From JALOAR01 sp041649615 (GTDB lineage: Bacteria > Patescibacteriota > Minisyncoccia > UBA6257 > Colwellbacteraceae), in assembly GCA_041649615.1 (NCBI GenBank), contig JBAZMT010000020.1:1-14864 (forward strand): a DNA stretch of 14,864 bases, written 5' to 3'. Both the position numbers and the translations under genes were made by a program. Positions 13,778 to 14,864 of this stretch are shown here, in pieces. Numbering within the stretch: position 1 is the first letter of the stretch; each line of letters starts with the position of its first letter. The notes below the pieces were generated by a model, which saw only the letters and a program-made list of their open reading frames with translations, did not search any database and was not told the origin of the DNA.

Positions 13778-14674
13778 ATGAACGCGATCACCGCAGAAAT
13801 CACCGAGGGACAAAAGAAGCAGTTTCTCAGATTTGTTGAGGACGCAGCCGAGAAAGCTCTTCGCTACTCGTCGGGGATCGGTAAAGACGGTCTCCAGACA
13901 CTCATCGGAAACGGGGGAATATTCCAAAACGCGATTATTGCTGCAGTCAGGTGGTATTCCTGTCCGGAATATTGGGGCGAAAAACCGAATTATCGGTACC
14001 CAATGGGTTTTACGAGGAAGAGTATTCCAGAACAAGTCTCTACCTTATGCCGAATATTCGGATTGGCCGGTGTTTCTTACGACGAAAGGGTCGCAAAAGA
14101 ACCTCTTCCGCCAGGAGCCGAGCATTACTTTGTCGTTCTGCCGTGGAAGTTTATCGCTTGCTCCTATCACGAAGCGATACAAAAGCTGATATGTATATTC
14201 AAGACAGAACGTAAGGAATCTTTTGGAACGTTTGTGACTATCAATGAAGGGTCTTTACAGAGAAGCGAGAGAACGGAGTTGAGTCTTCAAAAAATAGCCA
14301 GAGAACAGAGCGGCTCTTTTCTAATCTTTCCGGCGCAGTTCGGAATTCGTTACCGGAACCGCTCGGCGCTTTCGGTCAAAAACAAGCTTGTATCCGATGA
14401 ATTCGGGCTTGGATTGTTTGAGACGCTTATCATGCTTCTCACGCATCCCGACAGACTTGACGATGGCGATGGAGAATGCGTTCTGGACTGTATCGCCGAT
14501 GAATATTCTCGCGAGAACGACGGCCGTTTCACGGACACGCCGTATTTATCGGTTATGACGAATCATCCGGAAGTAGACCTTTTCAAGTCAGTCCGTGAAA
14601 CCATATGCAGTTCCTACTGGCAAAATGATAACGGACATCATCACTGCTCGCCGACAGCTTTTCTTATGTACTGA
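13778..14674 (+). CDS. unknown protein, second member of a tandem 298-residue family
   Basis: A 298-residue protein, the same length as its upstream neighbour and clearly homologous to it though divergent. Shared blocks are YRYP (72-75) to EQVSTLCRIFGL (85-96), LPPGAEHYF (110-118, the same positions as in the neighbour), SGSFLIFPAQFG (178-189), RNRS (193-196), DEFGL (207-211), LTHPDRL (221-227) and DCIADEY (237-243). The C-terminus differs and ends in a His/Cys-containing NGHHHCSPTAFLMY instead of the Gly/Ser-rich end. There is no signal peptide and no clear membrane helix. It has its own promoter, strong SD and terminator. Base composition is closer to the core genes than that of the first copy. 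Function unknown. Confidence 0.85.
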   Translation: MNAITAEITEGQKKQFLRFVEDAAEKALRYSSGIGKDGLQTLIGNGGIFQNAIIAAVRWYSCPEYWGEKPNYRYPMGFTRKSIPEQVSTLCRIFGLAGVSYDERVAKEPLPPGAEHYFVVLPWKFIACSYHEAIQKLICIFKTERKESFGTFVTINEGSLQRSERTELSLQKIAREQSGSFLIFPAQFGIRYRNRSALSVKNKLVSDEFGLGLFETLIMLLTHPDRLDDGDGECVLDCIADEYSRENDGRFTDTPYLSVMTNHPEVDLFKSVRETICSSYWQNDNGHHHCSPTAFLMY

Positions 14675-14679
14675 TTTTT

Positions 14680-14704
14680 AGCGCCGTTTATGCGGCGCTT
14701 TTTA
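14680..14704 (+). terminator. intrinsic terminator of the second 298-codon gene
   Basis: A 7-bp stem AGCGCCG (14680-14686) / CGGCGCT (14693-14699) with a 6-base loop, running into a T-tract. It begins 6 bases after the stop codon. Confidence 0.88.
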
Positions 14705-14728
14705 TTAGTTTTTAAGGAGGCTTATAAT

Positions 14729-14864
14729 ATGATTATGCCGGCCGAGAAAATAAGCCTTGATAACGCAAAGACGGAAAAACTGTTTTATTTCGTGGCAAAC
14801 GTCGTTCCGTATCGCGAGAGTGACGGAAGATGCCTGATCTTAAAAAGGGACGAAAGAGAAAAAG
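14729..14864 (+). CDS. probable NUDIX hydrolase, N-terminal 45 codons (partial)
   Basis: Starts MIMPAEKISLDNAKTEK and goes on FYFVANVVPYRESDGRCLI and LKRDEREK, then the window ends. The strand-turn-strand with VANVVPYRE and CLILKRDE is how many NUDIX proteins begin before the NUDIX box; the box itself lies outside, so the call is an inference. An ideal SD, AAGGAGG (14714-14720), precedes the ATG by 8 bases. No promoter is seen between the terminator at 14704 and the start, so it may depend on read-through from the gene before. Confidence 0.6.
   Translation, partial: MIMPAEKISLDNAKTEKLFYFVANVVPYRESDGRCLILKRDEREK

Noticed and set aside
14723..14728. TATAAT directly before the NUDIX-like ATG as a promoter
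   Set aside because: Transcription would start inside the gene, downstream of its own start codon and SD; the perfect SD spacing shows these bases are leader sequence.
1..14864. CRISPR arrays, insertion sequences, integrases, rRNA and tRNA genes
   Set aside because: I looked for regularly spaced repeats, transposase or integrase motifs and RNA gene cores on both strands and found none.

Overview
This window looks like chromosomal DNA of a Patescibacteria/CPR bacterium, most likely of the Parcubacteria type. The evidence is indirect: a 35-residue lysine/arginine-rich H1-like protein, a compact rpmF-nusB-rnc block, a class IV CYTH protein and an ASCH protein that resemble CPR versions as I remember them, an almost complete absence of Shine-Dalgarno sites on the core genes, and A/T-rich heptad repeats between genes. 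No rRNA or tRNA gene is present, so the assignment rests on gene content and style.

Layout. Positions 1-2190 (minus) hold the first 730 codons of DNA polymerase III alpha (dnaE), cut by the window edge; a CYTH-domain gene lies behind it (2230-2817, minus). On the plus strand follow rnhB (2865-3500), rpmF (3551-3706, encoding L32), nusB (3768-4406, with a long acidic tail) and rnc (4403-5083, overlapping nusB by 4 bases). A multi-membrane GT-C type glycosyltransferase (5125-6621) is convergent with rnc and divergent from an unknown membrane-anchored protein (6638-7303). A 290-base gap at 7304-7596 contains no convincing gene but holds two adjacent inverted-repeat structures. Then come murB (7597-8544), an AT-rich regulatory gap with a perfect DnaA box and a leader hairpin, the H1-like gene (8723-8830), an intrinsic terminator, hpf (8897-9211), secA (9259-11775) and an ASCH-domain gene (11830-12261).

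From about 12.3 kb the character changes. Two genes of exactly 298 codons (12574-13470 and 13778-14674) encode divergent members of one protein family I cannot name. Each is a self-contained cassette with a TTGACA-type promoter, a Shine-Dalgarno site and an intrinsic terminator. A probable NUDIX hydrolase gene starts at 14729 and runs off the end. I read this as the start of an accessory region next to housekeeping genes.

The core genes cover replication (DnaE, RNase HII), ribosome production and RNA processing (L32, NusB, RNase III), translation hibernation (HPF), envelope building (MurB, glycosyltransferase) and secretion (SecA). Several have a promoter -10 box only 6-8 bases before the start codon, which predicts leaderless mRNAs; the cassettes at the right end use ordinary SD-led initiation. 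The most interesting unexplained items are the tandem 298-residue family, the 236-base structured gap before murB, the leaderless-promoter pattern, and the DnaA box plus 5' hairpin in front of the H1-like gene.
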